Source of the DNA: an uncultured Cellvibrionales bacterium
Lineage (GTDB): Bacteria; Pseudomonadota; Gammaproteobacteria; Pseudomonadales; GM7GCV1
Reading direction: 5' to 3'
Length of the DNA stretch: 64,000 bases
Assembly: GCA_913063225.1 (NCBI GenBank)
Contig: CAJXYP010000007.1
Coordinates: 1 to 64,000, forward strand
This document shows, in pieces, positions 18,547 to 28,192 of this stretch; position 1 is the stretch's first letter; every line of letters begins with the position of its first letter. Made by a program: the position numbers and the translations under genes. The notes under the pieces were generated by a model, which did no database searches, was not told the origin of the DNA, and saw only the letters and a program-made list of their open reading frames with translations.

Positions 18547-19193
18547 CTAATCTTTTCTCCACCACCCTAATCCGATAACTTTAAAGTCATCTACCAAAAA
18601 ACTCTTACTCCGTTTACAGCAAGGGTTGCGCTGAAAAAAAAGCATAGGAAAGGACAGGCCTTTCAGCAGTCTAGAATAATATTTTGGACTGAATTTATTG
18701 CCGAGAAGTCTGACAGCAACCGAGACAAAAAACTTCGTGGCACAAAGAACAACTAGCATGCAGGTAACAAATACACAGGCTTCAAACACAGTGCCTGAAA
18801 CTATGTATGCGCCTCCGACGGCCCCCAAAAAATATAGGGCACCGGGTTAAGAAAGTTCATCTTCACACCAGTGAGCCAATCAATTTTTTGTCCCTCGCCC
18901 TGACTGGGGTCAATCCGGTCAGAAGACTTAAACATCCGGTAAGCCAGGCGCGCTAAATAAGCAGCTCCGGCAAAAGATACGGCTGAAACAAACCAAGCTT
19001 GCTCACCGATCTTAACCGTTAGCAATACAACCAATATGAGGATTGGTAGATCGGTCAAAAAGGGCGTGCAACTAGCTACTAGGCCATGAAGGTAACCCTT
19101 AGACATCGTTTGATGGATAACGTAAACGCCTAGCGGCCCGGGGTTTAATCCAGCGACTAGCCCAAAGGTTATTGCTGCCAATGCGAAACTCAT
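18547..19193 (-). pseudogene. LysE/RhtB-family exporter, frameshifted
   Basis: Amino-acid exporter family gene split into two frames. The first 130 codons (from 19193) read MSFALAAITFGLVAGLNPGP, with the conserved NPGP, and continue to NPVPYIFWG; the reading then changes frame and continues as AVGGAYIVSGTVFEACVF with further membrane segments to LFFQRNPCCKR. The join lies in a T6-G5 run at about 18820-18832 (plus-strand CCCCCAAAAAA). One extra G would restore NPVPYIFWGAVGGAY, which fits the family. Either a real one-base deletion or a homopolymer sequencing error. Confidence 0.8.
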
Positions 19194-19341
19194 ACGCCCC
19201 CATAGCGTGATGACCCTGAAAGGATCATTTTTCTGAAGTATAGGACAAATATGTCGTCAATTGCCCTCAAAGTTCAAATAATACCAGCCGGATCAAGCTA
19301 AACTATCTCGTCTATCCACTAGCCTTCAAAAACGTCACAAA

Positions 19342-19812
19342 ATGTTCTCTGGAAAAACTGGGTTACCACGATTCGATGTAAGTCATATGGACACCAATTC
19401 GCTTCTTTCGAGCTGGTCCAAACACACCATATTTATAGAGGACCTAAAGTGGCCGTCAGTTGAGCATTATGTGCAGGCAATGAAATACGAAGAGGGACCT
19501 TATAGAGACAAGATTCGAACCGCGGAACATCCTAGAGCATCAAAAAAGCTCGGCGAAGCTAGATGGAAAAGAAAGCGTAAGAATTGGAAATCGGAGCGCG
19601 AGGTATATATGACACGCGGCATGTATACCAAGTGCAAAACCTTTCCTGAAGTTGCCGAAGCCTTACTGGCTACTGGCGACCAAAAAATCCTGGATACCAG
19701 CAACTACGATTACTTCTGGGGTTGTGGCCGAGATACCTTCGGCCACAACCGTTTTGGCGCGGTACTAACGGATATTAGGGCTAAGCTTAAAGAAGAAGCC
19801 AAATCTAATTGA
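19342..19812 (+). CDS. NADAR/YbiA-like N-glycosidase
   Basis: A 156-residue protein of the NADAR superfamily (YbiA/RibX type), which hydrolyses N-glycosidic bonds of ADP-ribose-like or reactive riboflavin intermediates. Visible signatures are WPSVEHYVQAMKYEEGPYRD at about 33-52, the basic stretch LGEARWKRKRKNWKSEREV, ALLATGDQKILDTS, and YFWGCGRDTFGHNRFGAVL near the C-terminus. The family commonly uses Glu in the WPSVEHY motif. The ribosome site is weak. It is divergent from the LysE-type gene. The physiological substrate here is unknown. Confidence 0.85.
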   Translation: MFSGKTGLPRFDVSHMDTNSLLSSWSKHTIFIEDLKWPSVEHYVQAMKYEEGPYRDKIRTAEHPRASKKLGEARWKRKRKNWKSEREVYMTRGMYTKCKTFPEVAEALLATGDQKILDTSNYDYFWGCGRDTFGHNRFGAVLTDIRAKLKEEAKSN

Positions 19813-19980
19813 TGCTCGTCGCAACATGTTACATAAGCCCTTTGAATTTCGGCATTTAACTTTGTTACGACTTTTATTACAGGTATTAGCCGGATTGGGA
19901 AGCGTAACAAAAGCAGTAGCTATTACTGCGCGCTCATGCATCGGGCATATTTATCACTTAGTTATACCAGGTAACACTTA

Positions 19981-20257
19981 TCACAATATGCGTGATCTCT
20001 CGACGGAATCTACTGCTTCTCTAAAATCACTCATGCAATTTTTTTCACCTATTAAATCCAGCATCCCGAGTTGGCTAAACTCACTACGCGAGCCTTTATT
20101 TTGATCAATGAGCTTGATAATCGTACCTGAGCCTTTTAGCTTCGTAATCAACTGCTCTATCGCAAGCGTTGCAGATATGCCAATGATTGATCCAGACGCC
20201 AGTTCAACCAATAAAACACGCGGTGGTTTTATCGCTCCAAATCTTCGCGTCAGACCT
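19981..20257 (-). pseudogene. STAS-domain remnant (SulP C-terminal type)
   Basis: The minus-strand frame encodes about 90 residues resembling the STAS domain at the end of SulP anion transporters: PPRVLLVELASGSIIGIS, AIEQLITKLKGSGTIIKLID, and LGMLDLIGEKNCMSDFREAV. There is no start codon with a ribosome site and no transporter domain. The 5' end runs directly into the truncated GGDEF gene at 20258. It looks like what is left after a deletion that joined two unrelated genes. Confidence 0.55.
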
Positions 20258-21604
20258 CTACTTACTGCATAGCTCGATAGGCCGAGATACTGCGTCCAAG
20301 TAGCGCTGCGCTAAATCAGCTTGAGTATATTCATCAGTATCTGGAATTAGAATACAGAACTCATCGCCACTAAGCCGGGCGACAAAATCAATCTCGCGGC
20401 TGACAGCAGACAGACGTCCCGCTATTTCCTTAAGCAGCCTATCGCCAACATCATGTCCTGAGCTGTCATTTACCACTTTGAACCCGTCTATATCAACGTA
20501 GAGCAACCAAAACCTGCTGCCCTGGTGTTCACATTTTTTAATAAGCACTTCAAGATTTTGATAAAAATACGCTCGGCTACCTAGCCCGGTTAGACCATCG
20601 GTATAGGCCAATTTGCGGATACGTTTTTGCGACTGGTCTCGCTCCATTACGATACTGGCAAGTCTAGCGGCAGATTCGAGGTCATCGGATTCACGATCAC
20701 TGGGCAACCCCGGATCGTTGTAGTACATGCCAAAGGCACCTAATACCTGCCCCGAAGAACTCTTAATCGGCTCAGACCAGCAGCTTCTCAGCCCATGGGG
20801 AAGCGCGTATTTCTTTAGCTTTTTCCATTTAGGGTCTGTTTCAATATCATCAACTAAAACGCGCTTTCCCGTATAGGTCGATGCGCCACATGAGCCGACT
20901 TCGGGGCCATATTCCAAACCATTCACGTCATCACAGTATTCCGTTGGTAAGCTTGGTGCGCCGCCGTGCAGCAGCAGGTTGTCGTATAATTCGAGCGTCG
21001 AGCAGCGCAGTCCCGGATGACGTTCTTCATACATTAGCGCTATCGCATCATAGATTTCAGATGCCGGATTCCCCATCGCTATCATTTTCAAAATTTTCGT
21101 ACTCTTTTGGTCAAAAGACTCCTGCCTTTTGCCCTCGGTTATATCGACATGAGTACCCGTCATATGCGTTGGCTTGCCGTCGGAATCGGGGTCGACCAGA
21201 AAGGCGCGGGATAGAACAAAAACCTCTGCGCCACTTTTGTGGTGCATACGCAATTCAACTTCCAAGGAATCGATACGGCCGGCTAGGTAATCTCGTGTTT
21301 GGGTCAAGACCCTTTCTTTATCGTCAGCATGAATAAGGCTTAGCCATGTACCAACTTTGTTTTTAAGTTCGTGCTCTTCATAGCCGAACATACTTTTCAG
21401 GCCTGGCGAGCAATAGACCTCATCTGTCTTTAGGTTTCAATCCCACAGAGCGTCATGGGTTAGACCCACAGCCCGAGAAAATAATCCCAGGCTCCTGTTA
21501 TGTTGCTCAGTATGACTATCATCCACTGGGGCGCCGTTGATCCGCAAAGCCAATTGGTTAATTTCTTTGAGCAACTGCATCTCAGATATATCTATTTTTT
21601 TCAT
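20258..21604 (-). pseudogene. PAS-GAF-GGDEF diguanylate cyclase with internal stop and truncated end
   Basis: From an ATG at 21604 (MKKIDISEMQLLKEINQLAL) the frame encodes the start of a PAS domain, then an in-frame TGA at 21437-21439, where the family usually has Trp (ALWD-stop-NLKTDEVYCSPGLK). The same frame continues for 377 codons: rest of PAS (HADDKERVL, THVDITEGKRQ), GAF (EYCDDVNGLEYGPEVGSCGA), and GGDEF (LAYTDGLTGLGSRAYFYQNL, SREIDFVARLSGDEF). The signature is SGDEF with an RxxD inhibitory site (REID). The GGDEF domain ends early at PIELCSK and lacks its last 30-40 residues. Two independent lesions support a pseudogene, though the 377-codon part could still be translated from Met at 21391. 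Confidence 0.8.
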
Positions 21605-21803
21605 GACCGTTTTATCTTAGATACCCTTTCATGACGAAGTAAGGCAACGCGAAGTGCCTGTCCCCTAGAAGATACCTACTAATGTGCCTTAGTGGAAACA
21701 TTGTAGAGAATTGCAAAGTTTGCGCCCTTCTCGATTGGCCGAAAATCGACTCATGCTAACCTTCTGCGTTGTTCAAAAATGATATTTTTCCTGGGGAGAG
21801 AAA

Positions 21804-22835
21804 ATGAAATTACCTATAGCGGCATCTGTCGCCCTAATAGCAACAAGCTTAAGCACCACAGCCATTGCTCACCACGGCAGCAATGGCCAGTTTGACCATG
21901 AGTCCAAAATCGAAGTCACCGGAGTGGTTAAGGATGTTAGGTTGGTAAATCCACATGCCTACGTCTACTTCGACGTTACTAACGCCGCCGGCGGAATAGA
22001 TGAATGGCGCTGTGAAATGCGTGCAGGCAGCCTGCTTAAAAAGAATGGCTGGACCGAAGAAATGTTTTCACCAGGAACCGGCATCGTTATCAATGGCTCT
22101 CAGGCTCGTCGCGAAGAGCATGGTTGCTACGTCGACAACATCGCCTTCGATAGCGGACAGGTAGTTCAGCGTAACGAAACCATCGAAGTGGTAGCGGCTA
22201 CGGCAGTAGTTGCAGAAGTGCAGCTGGCTCCCGGGACGCCGAACATCAATGGCAACTGGGAGCGCGCACGCAGAGCTCCCGGAGCGCCAAGAGGCGGCGG
22301 CAATCCATATATGCCTACCGCATTAAACTCCTCCGAGACCGTCGGATTTGATCGCGAGATGAATCCACGATTTGTCTGTGAAGTTACTAATATCTTCCAT
22401 GACTGGACCTTCGACGAACATATCAACACTATCACCCAGACCGACGACAAAGTTGTACTGACCTACGGCTTTATGGATCTGGTGCGCACTATTCATCTGG
22501 ACATAGATTCTCATCCGGAAAATATAGCCCCAAGTAGCAGTGGCCATTCCATCGGCAAATGGGAAGGCAATACCCTAGTGATAGATACGGTGGGTTTTGT
22601 ACCCGGTTGGCTGGAAGGCTCGCGAGTTGGCGTAAGGCACGGTGGAAATATGCACACAATAGAGCGCCATACGCTTAGTGAAGATGGTCAGTCACTAGTG
22701 CTCAGCTATACCATTACCGATCCTGAATACTTGGAAGAGCCCTACAGCGGTGGAGCTACGGTTGCTAGAACTCCAGCGGCCTTTGATCCTTATGCCTGTG
22801 AAGATCTTACTGAGGAATTTGTTGAGGGCTTTTGA
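21804..22835 (+). CDS. exported DUF6152-type protein
   Basis: A 343-residue secreted protein with a Sec signal (MKLPIAASVALIATSLSTTA, then IAHHG). The N-terminal part (about 22-115) has DUF6152 features: AHHGSNGQF, GVVKDVRLVNPHAYVYFDV, and EWRCEMRAGSLLKKNGW, a small OB-like domain. The C-terminal half (about 140-335) has INGNWERAR and GKWEGNTLVIDTVGF, seen in many proteins of marine gammaproteobacteria of unknown function. A good ribosome site (GGGGAGAGAAA) precedes the ATG. The function is unknown; a related shorter protein is encoded at 44770-45234. Confidence 0.8.
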   Translation: MKLPIAASVALIATSLSTTAIAHHGSNGQFDHESKIEVTGVVKDVRLVNPHAYVYFDVTNAAGGIDEWRCEMRAGSLLKKNGWTEEMFSPGTGIVINGSQARREEHGCYVDNIAFDSGQVVQRNETIEVVAATAVVAEVQLAPGTPNINGNWERARRAPGAPRGGGNPYMPTALNSSETVGFDREMNPRFVCEVTNIFHDWTFDEHINTITQTDDKVVLTYGFMDLVRTIHLDIDSHPENIAPSSSGHSIGKWEGNTLVIDTVGFVPGWLEGSRVGVRHGGNMHTIERHTLSEDGQSLVLSYTITDPEYLEEPYSGGATVARTPAAFDPYACEDLTEEFVEGF

Positions 22836-22841
22836 TTCTTT

Positions 22842-22865
22842 AAGTGGGGTCAGATCACACTTTTT
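22842..22865 (+). repeat. RAYT terminal inverted repeat, left copy
   Basis: 24 bases, exact reverse complement of 23626-23649; it starts seven bases after the preceding gene's stop codon. Confidence 0.9.
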
Positions 22866-23548
22866 CACTGCGAGGTCTGCCAATATGGGCAGGCCTCACT
22901 CTTCTTCCATGCAGCGCCTCAATCTCATCTTTAAATCGATCACTTCCAAGCGCCATGCCTTTATTCACCGCTTCCCGAATTGACTTAAGTAGCGGGCCAT
23001 CAACATGCGTAGAAAACAAGCTTCGATAAGCTTCTTGCCGGTCCGAATTGGAATCACCCAAATTGAGATACTCAGGATGTGGCGTCCACATCTTCGCTTC
23101 CGTTCTGAGCCCATTGCATCGGTAGCTCGACCAAACATAGTCTGCTGGATCTGCCGCCATATTTGCGCGTACCGGATTCAATTCAATGTATCGCTGGCAG
23201 GCCAATAGATACTCTTCGCTTTGAACCAAGGACGACTTAAATCGTCCTTCCCATAACGTACCCGTGCGCCGATAAGTAAAATTGAAGTAGCGCACGTATC
23301 GACGCCCTAAAGCCTGCATCAACATCGATACGCCATCAACGCTTTGAGGCGTCACCAGAAGGTGACGCATGGTTTGTCATAAATACCCAAGCATGGATAT
23401 CAACAGAAAATTTCTGAGCGTACTCATCATGCCAATAAGCGTAGGCAGAAAAGTCTTTGTCGTTGCCTAAGCAAGCTTGACGATTGTTGCCCCATTGAAT
23501 TAGATGTTGAGGAACACCCACGGGGCAGAAACAAGGTAAACGTGCCAT
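22855..23548 (-). pseudogene. Y1-family (REP-associated) transposase, frameshifted
   Basis: HUH/Y1 transposase related to TnpA-REP. From 23548 the first frame reads MARLPCFCPVGVPQHLIQWG to HAWVFMTNH, the HUH-containing region of the family being HVHLLVTP. A surplus base at about 23365-23372 shifts the frame; the second frame carries on as HLLVTPQSVDGVSMLMQAL, then YRRTGTLWEGRFKSSLVQSE and CQRYIELNPVRANMAADPAD. Without the extra base the protein would be about 230 residues, as expected. Inactive unless the base is a sequencing error. Confidence 0.85.
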
Positions 23549-23625
23549 GATTTCTTCCTTGAAATAGACAGGGTGTTATTTTAACAAATTAAGCAGAGCT
23601 AGGGTGGGCCCAGAAAATACCAGCT

Positions 23626-23649
23626 AAAAGTGTGATCTGACCCCACTTA
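23626..23649 (-). repeat. RAYT terminal inverted repeat, right copy
   Basis: 24 bases, exact reverse complement of 22842-22865, followed by a degenerate second core that overlaps the stop codon of the M48 gene. Confidence 0.9.
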
Positions 23650-23671
23650 TTCCCACTTATTTTGACCCCAC

Positions 23672-25636
23672 TTATTTAGGCGACAGGACTATCGGCGGGA
23701 TCGGACAACCGAGAGTATCTGCAAAGGCGCGCAGTAACTCGATTTCAATCGGAGATACTTCCTGATCACGGACAATAGCCGCGACACAGGCATTCAGCAG
23801 TTGCAGCTTGGCTTGCGGGCTGAGTTTTTCGGCATGTTGCAAGGCGCGATCCAAATCGGAAAAGCGGGCGGAATTTTTTTCCAACAATTCCAGTCCGGTA
23901 ATTTTCAGTGCGTTCGTCGCTGCACTAAACGCCGCTTCGATATCTTTTTGATCTTGCTGACCTGCATTGGCTAATACCGAGAGGATTAGCTGCACTTCCT
24001 GCCTAAGCTGACCGATATGGGCATAGCGCGTTTTTATGCGCGCGGGCTTGAAGAAGTGGTCATCCAAGTGGCCAAGCAGAATTTTCTGTAACGACCATTC
24101 CAGCAAATCGACCCTAGAATCCGCTTCAATCAATACGTTCAGGTTATCTCTAAAAGCTTGGTATTGAGCCAGCGACAACTGTTTTAGTGCCGGGATGGCG
24201 ATATCAATCAGCGGCAAACGATATTTAATATCTAGGCTATGCGTCTGTGGTGCTAGCTTGTGCGTTAACACCAAGACATCAGCATCGGCATGCTGCTGTA
24301 AATGCGCTAGCTGTCTCTCGCGAACTTCTTGCTGCGAATCAAGCAGCAGCGAATAGATAACTGCGCGTGCGCCATAGGGTTCACGCGCAGCCCAAGCAAC
24401 AACATCGGGCAACCCGGCGATCAGCGTGCGTGCGTAAGCTATGGTTTCTTGTTTGGGATTGCCAATCTGATCGATAGCCGCCGCCACCGAATCCATCGAG
24501 GCCACCGCAGCACCTACCGCAACGGTGGCAACTTTTTGCGCCAGTTCCTCGCGCGAAAGAGCTGGCTTTGCGCCAGCATCTTTATCGCCACTAGACTTAC
24601 CTAGTGGGTCGGTCTGGTCGGCAACATCGAATTTACCATCCCACTGAGGATCGATTGCCAGAATGCGTTTGTTCAGTGGCGGATGCGTGGCTGACAAGCC
24701 CTGCATAAAACCCGAAACGCCCTGGGCAAAAAACGCATGGCTGATTTCGGGCGCGTGGGAGTTTTCTACGACCGACCCAGACTCGAGCCCGCCGATTCGC
24801 TTTAATGCGCCGGCGATTCCACTCGGATTGCGGGTGAACTGAACTGCCGAGGAATCCGCCAGGTATTCCCGTTGACGGCTCACTGCCGCCTTAATCATGC
24901 TGCCAAAAAAGGTACCGGCAAAGCCAATAACCATCAGCCCGATACCCAGCGCCAGTATTCCGCCGGAATCTTTGCTATTTCTGCTGCGCCCGGAAAAAGC
25001 CGTGGAGCGCAAAATAAAGTAACCGATAAAGCCGATGATCAGGATACCGTTCAGCACGCCCATCAAACGGATATTGAGGCGCATATCGCCGTTAAAGATA
25101 TGGCTGAACTCATGGGCGATAACGCCCTGTAATTGCTCACGACTTAAATGATAAATCAGTCCCTGTGTGACACCGACAACGGCATCGCGCGGGCTAAAGC
25201 CAGCCGCAAAGGCATTGATACCGGCTTCACCCCTAAGGATATAAACCGGCGGTGCCGGTATGCCGGAGGCGATGGCCATCTCTTCGACCACGTTCAACAA
25301 CTGGCGCTGCTTTAGGTCATCGGTATTTTGTGGGATTAATTGTCCGCCTAGTGCATCCGCAACTATCCTGCCGCCGGCAGATAACGCCATAATCTTGTAG
25401 AGGCTGCCCCCCAGTACCACGGCACCCACACCAACGCTAATCATGGCAAACGTACGCCAATCCATGTTCTGCGGCAGCAGCTGGCCGCTTTGCATCTGTT
25501 CGCTATTAATAAAACCAAATACCAGCATGACCAGGAGATTAGTCACAATAATCAGGGTGATTACCGCCAGAGCGAACAGCAACACAAGCTGCGATGTGTT
25601 TTTGCGCGCACGGTCCTGTGATTCGAAGAAATTCAT
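23672..25636 (-). CDS. M48-family membrane zinc metalloprotease with C-terminal extension
   Basis: A 654-residue HtpX-like protease. Two N-terminal membrane helices (about 17-40 and 60-85) precede the catalytic domain with HEFSHIFNGD (about residue 175) and two more helices after it; the third zinc ligand lies in REYLADSSAVQF. The C-terminal 300 residues go beyond ordinary HtpX (about 290 residues) and end in a TerB-like stretch (VRDQEVSPIEIELLRAFAD). It is paired with lemA (45-base gap), a conserved combination. The stop codon lies inside a copy of the RAYT repeat core, so the original C-terminus may have been altered by insertion. Confidence 0.9.
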   Translation of the reverse strand: MNFFESQDRARKNTSQLVLLFALAVITLIIVTNLLVMLVFGFINSEQMQSGQLLPQNMDWRTFAMISVGVGAVVLGGSLYKIMALSAGGRIVADALGGQLIPQNTDDLKQRQLLNVVEEMAIASGIPAPPVYILRGEAGINAFAAGFSPRDAVVGVTQGLIYHLSREQLQGVIAHEFSHIFNGDMRLNIRLMGVLNGILIIGFIGYFILRSTAFSGRSRNSKDSGGILALGIGLMVIGFAGTFFGSMIKAAVSRQREYLADSSAVQFTRNPSGIAGALKRIGGLESGSVVENSHAPEISHAFFAQGVSGFMQGLSATHPPLNKRILAIDPQWDGKFDVADQTDPLGKSSGDKDAGAKPALSREELAQKVATVAVGAAVASMDSVAAAIDQIGNPKQETIAYARTLIAGLPDVVAWAAREPYGARAVIYSLLLDSQQEVRERQLAHLQQHADADVLVLTHKLAPQTHSLDIKYRLPLIDIAIPALKQLSLAQYQAFRDNLNVLIEADSRVDLLEWSLQKILLGHLDDHFFKPARIKTRYAHIGQLRQEVQLILSVLANAGQQDQKDIEAAFSAATNALKITGLELLEKNSARFSDLDRALQHAEKLSPQAKLQLLNACVAAIVRDQEVSPIEIELLRAFADTLGCPIPPIVLSPK

Positions 25637-25681
25637 TTCAAATGCCTACTGCACAGCAATCGTCAACAACAGCAGCCGAGA

Positions 25682-26278
25682 CTAGAATGATATTTTAGGT
25701 GCAGCTTGTATCGCTACCGTATCTTCAAATTCCAGCAAACTGGCGTCTTGCGCATGGCCGAACGTTGGCGCAAAAAATACCGGCGGAAAGGTCTGCTTGA
25801 AGGTGTTGTAAGCCATCACTTGGTCGTTAAAGGCCTGCCGTGAGAACGCAACTTTGTTCTCGGTAGAAATAAGTTCTTCACTTAACTGCATCATGGTCTG
25901 ATCGGCTTTGAGGTCTGGATATGCCTCCATCACCACATTTAAGTTCATCATGGCACCAGACAGATTGCGTTCGGCACCACCAAGACCTTTAATTGCGTCG
26001 GCATTGCCCGGATCAGCCGCGGCATCAGACAACATATTTGACGCCGTATTGCGCGCTTCAACCACCGCCTCCAGTGTTTCACGTTCGTGCTTAATATAAC
26101 CCTTGGCGGTCTCGACCAGATTGGGTATCAAGTCGTAACGCCGTTTTAATTGCACCTCGATCTGTGCAAAGGCATTCTGGTAACGGTTCTTCAGCGTAAC
26201 CAGTTTGTTGAATATTCCGATCACATAAAAAACGATCAGCGCTAGCACAACCAGAATAACGATCAATGTGGTGCTCAT
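25682..26278 (-). CDS. lemA: LemA family protein
   Basis: A 198-residue inner-membrane protein with one N-terminal helix ([20 protein letters not shown]) and the helical LemA domain ([20 protein letters not shown] at about 33-52, then [20 protein letters not shown]). A strong ribosome site (AAGGAGAG) precedes the ATG. It is co-transcribed with the M48 protease downstream. LemA proteins are often found with membrane proteases or TPM-domain proteins, but the biochemical role is unresolved. Confidence 0.93.
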   Translation of the reverse strand: MSTTLIVILVVLALIVFYVIGIFNKLVTLKNRYQNAFAQIEVQLKRRYDLIPNLVETAKGYIKHERETLEAVVEARNTASNMLSDAAADPGNADAIKGLGGAERNLSGAMMNLNVVMEAYPDLKADQTMMQLSEELISTENKVAFSRQAFNDQVMAYNTFKQTFPPVFFAPTFGHAQDASLLEFEDTVAIQAAPKISF

Positions 26279-26373
26279 ATTTCTCTCCTTTTGTAGCTCG
26301 CAGAACTAGATAACAGAATTAGATAGATACTATCAGTAGCGACAGGCTAGCAGTAGCGGCAGGCTAAGTTGGA

Positions 26374-26790
26374 TCAGATGTTGAGGAACACCTTCGGGGC
26401 AGAAACGAGGTAAACGTGCCATGATTTCTTCCTTGAAATAGGTAGTAACCCGATGGTTTGCAGCTGACTAAAGCTGAGCTCTTGCCCGGTAACATCTGCT
26501 AGCTGTCCGGAAAGCACCGCAGAGGATATAAGCTCGTTGCCGCTAAAACGGAAACTATTGACCATTAGCGTTGGCCCTTCGTCTTGGGCTTCCAGAATGG
26601 GTTGTTCAACGGTCGGCTGAGTTTGGGGAGGCTGGGTGAACACCGGCTGTTGTTGGTTCTGCTCCCGCAAAATGGTTCCCGCATCGGGCACTTGCTGAGC
26701 AACTACGAACATTGGCATGGTCATTAAACCGAGCAACAGACCAAAACTTAGCTTATTGCGCTCGACAAAAATCGGCGCGGCTAGAGACAT
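26374..26790 (-). pseudogene. two-partner secretion TpsB (ShlB/FhaC type) gene, truncated
   Basis: Encodes the N-terminus of an outer-membrane TpsB/FhaC-like transporter: an extended signal peptide (KLSFGLLLGLMTMPMFVVAQ), a Gln/Pro-rich linker (PVFTQPPQTQPTVEQPI) and the beginning of a POTRA domain (MVNSFRFSGNELISSAVLSG, then LSFSQLQTI). After about 120 residues it runs into the RAYT scrap (GLLPISRKKSWHVYLV) and stops. Family members are 500-600 residues, so the POTRA2 and beta-barrel are gone. Start at 26790 chosen to give a Met before the signal; 26841 is the longest option. Confidence 0.75.
26376..26441 (-). repeat. fragment of a RAYT element (transposase 5' end)
   Basis: These 66 bases repeat, with few changes, the sequence at about 23504-23569 that covers the start of the Y1 transposase and its leader (shared block TCAAGGAAGAAATCATGG). 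No terminal repeats accompany it. It joins directly onto the truncated TpsB gene. Confidence 0.8.
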
Positions 26791-26992
26791 AATCGACACA
26801 AGTACCTCCAAAGGCAGTTTGTTACTACTGTTTTTATACAAATGCCAAAGCTGAGGCAGGACAGAGAATAGCCCGCCTCATGGAATACAACAAGATAGCT
26901 ATGAATTGGCACATTTATTAAGTGAAACTATCCAATGAAGCGCCGGGTAATTCTCTCCCACAGCATTCTTCATCCGCTAGCTTTTTCTGGGA

Positions 26993-28192
26993 CTATATTC
27001 TTGTTATATGATTTCTAGAAATATCAGCAAGACTAGGTGTGCCCATTTGCTGCATGGTTATGTGCAGTTCTCGATTTAGCAGGTCCAGCACCTTCTCTAC
27101 CCCTTCTTGGCCATAGGCACTTAGCCCCCAGAGGTAGGGGCGGCCAATGCAGATTGCATCCGCTCCGATCGCCAGCGCCTTGAATACATCGGTACCTCGG
27201 CGGAATCCGCCATCTATCAGCACAGGAATTTTTCCATCAATGGCATCGACCACTTCGGGCAACGACTCGATAGTGGCACGCCTACTTTCTATAGCGCGGC
27301 CACCATGGTTGGAAACAATCAATCCATCCACGCCATGCTCAAGGGCGAGGCTAGAGTCTTCGTGGGTAACTATGCCTTTTAGCAGCAAGGGTAAGGAGGT
27401 CAGGTTTTTGAGCCGATCTACAAAATCCCAATCCATCTGCGGCGCTAATGAATTACTAATGCCGGAAAGATTCAAACCGTCAAACATAGGCTTGCGCGCA
27501 TAGCCTGCTTCAACACCGGGTGTATGGCATGCCAAACAATCGGGATTTTCGGTTCGTCGAAACCGATCGAGTGCTTCGCGATTGCTGGCAGGTAGATCTA
27601 GCGTAACCGCGATAGCGGGACAGCCAGCATCTTCGGCACGCCTTACCAAGGCTTCGGTAATGCTCCAGTCTTGCGTTGGATAGAGCTGATACCAAACCGG
27701 ATTGGTTCGGGCGGCATTTACCTCTTCCACACTAGTAGTTGAAACGGTGGAAAGTAACTGCAAGCTATCTCGAGATGACGAGCCACGGGCTACCGCCAGC
27801 TCGCCATCTTCGTGAAACATCTTGTGAGTGCCGCAGGGCGCTATCGCAATGGGCGAGGCGTAGTTTGTACCCAACAAATTTACTTTGGTATCGATGGTTC
27901 TAACATCGACTAATCGACGTGGCCGCAGTTGCAAAAGATCAAATCCGGCTCGGTTCGAATCCAGGGTCCTGCCGCCATCAACACCCATCGCCATATAAAT
28001 GTAGTGGGCCTCCGTAAGTTTAGCTTTGGCTATAGGCTCAAAATCTAAAAGGTTAAAAACATCGGCTATTTCCGTTAGCGCACCGTTTTCTGAGTTTCCC
28101 AATACTTGCGCTAAAGCTCGACTTGCAGGCGTGAGCGCCGGACTAGCGGCGAGGTAGGTAAGAAATGCACGTCGTGATTTTAGATTTGTCAT
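26993..28192 (-). CDS. FMN-dependent alpha-hydroxyacid oxidase/dehydrogenase with Tat signal
   Basis: A 399-residue member of the lactate dehydrogenase (LldD)/glycolate oxidase family. The N-terminus MTNLKSRRAFLTYLAASPAL has a twin-arginine motif, so export of the folded flavoprotein is likely; ordinary LldD has no such signal. FMN/catalytic blocks are clear: ASPIAIAPCGTHKM, QLYPTQDW, the catalytic His in VSNHGGRAIE, and IDGGFRRGTDVFKALAIGAD. It oxidises a 2-hydroxyacid to a 2-oxoacid; which one is not evident. It is divergent from the RidA-like lipoprotein gene at 28367. Confidence 0.9.
   Translation of the reverse strand: MTNLKSRRAFLTYLAASPALTPASRALAQVLGNSENGALTEIADVFNLLDFEPIAKAKLTEAHYIYMAMGVDGGRTLDSNRAGFDLLQLRPRRLVDVRTIDTKVNLLGTNYASPIAIAPCGTHKMFHEDGELAVARGSSSRDSLQLLSTVSTTSVEEVNAARTNPVWYQLYPTQDWSITEALVRRAEDAGCPAIAVTLDLPASNREALDRFRRTENPDCLACHTPGVEAGYARKPMFDGLNLSGISNSLAPQMDWDFVDRLKNLTSLPLLLKGIVTHEDSSLALEHGVDGLIVSNHGGRAIESRRATIESLPEVVDAIDGKIPVLIDGGFRRGTDVFKALAIGADAICIGRPYLWGLSAYGQEGVEKVLDLLNRELHITMQQMGTPSLADISRNHITRI

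Larger units (their letters stand above)
22842..23649 (-). mobile_element. RAYT (REP-associated tyrosine transposase) element
   Basis: An 808-base unit bounded by perfect 24-base inverted repeats (22842-22865 and 23626-23649, both carrying the core GTGGGGTCAGATCACAC) and containing a Y1-type transposase gene. It begins just after the stop codon of the DUF6152 gene, and its other side abuts the end of the M48 protease gene. An extra partial copy of the repeat core (TTTGACCCCACTTATTT) lies at 23661-23677. Confidence 0.85.

Noticed and set aside
19826-20104. Plus-strand frame of 92 codons overlapping the STAS remnant
   Set aside because: No ribosome site or recognisable domain; the opposite strand carries STAS-like sequence.
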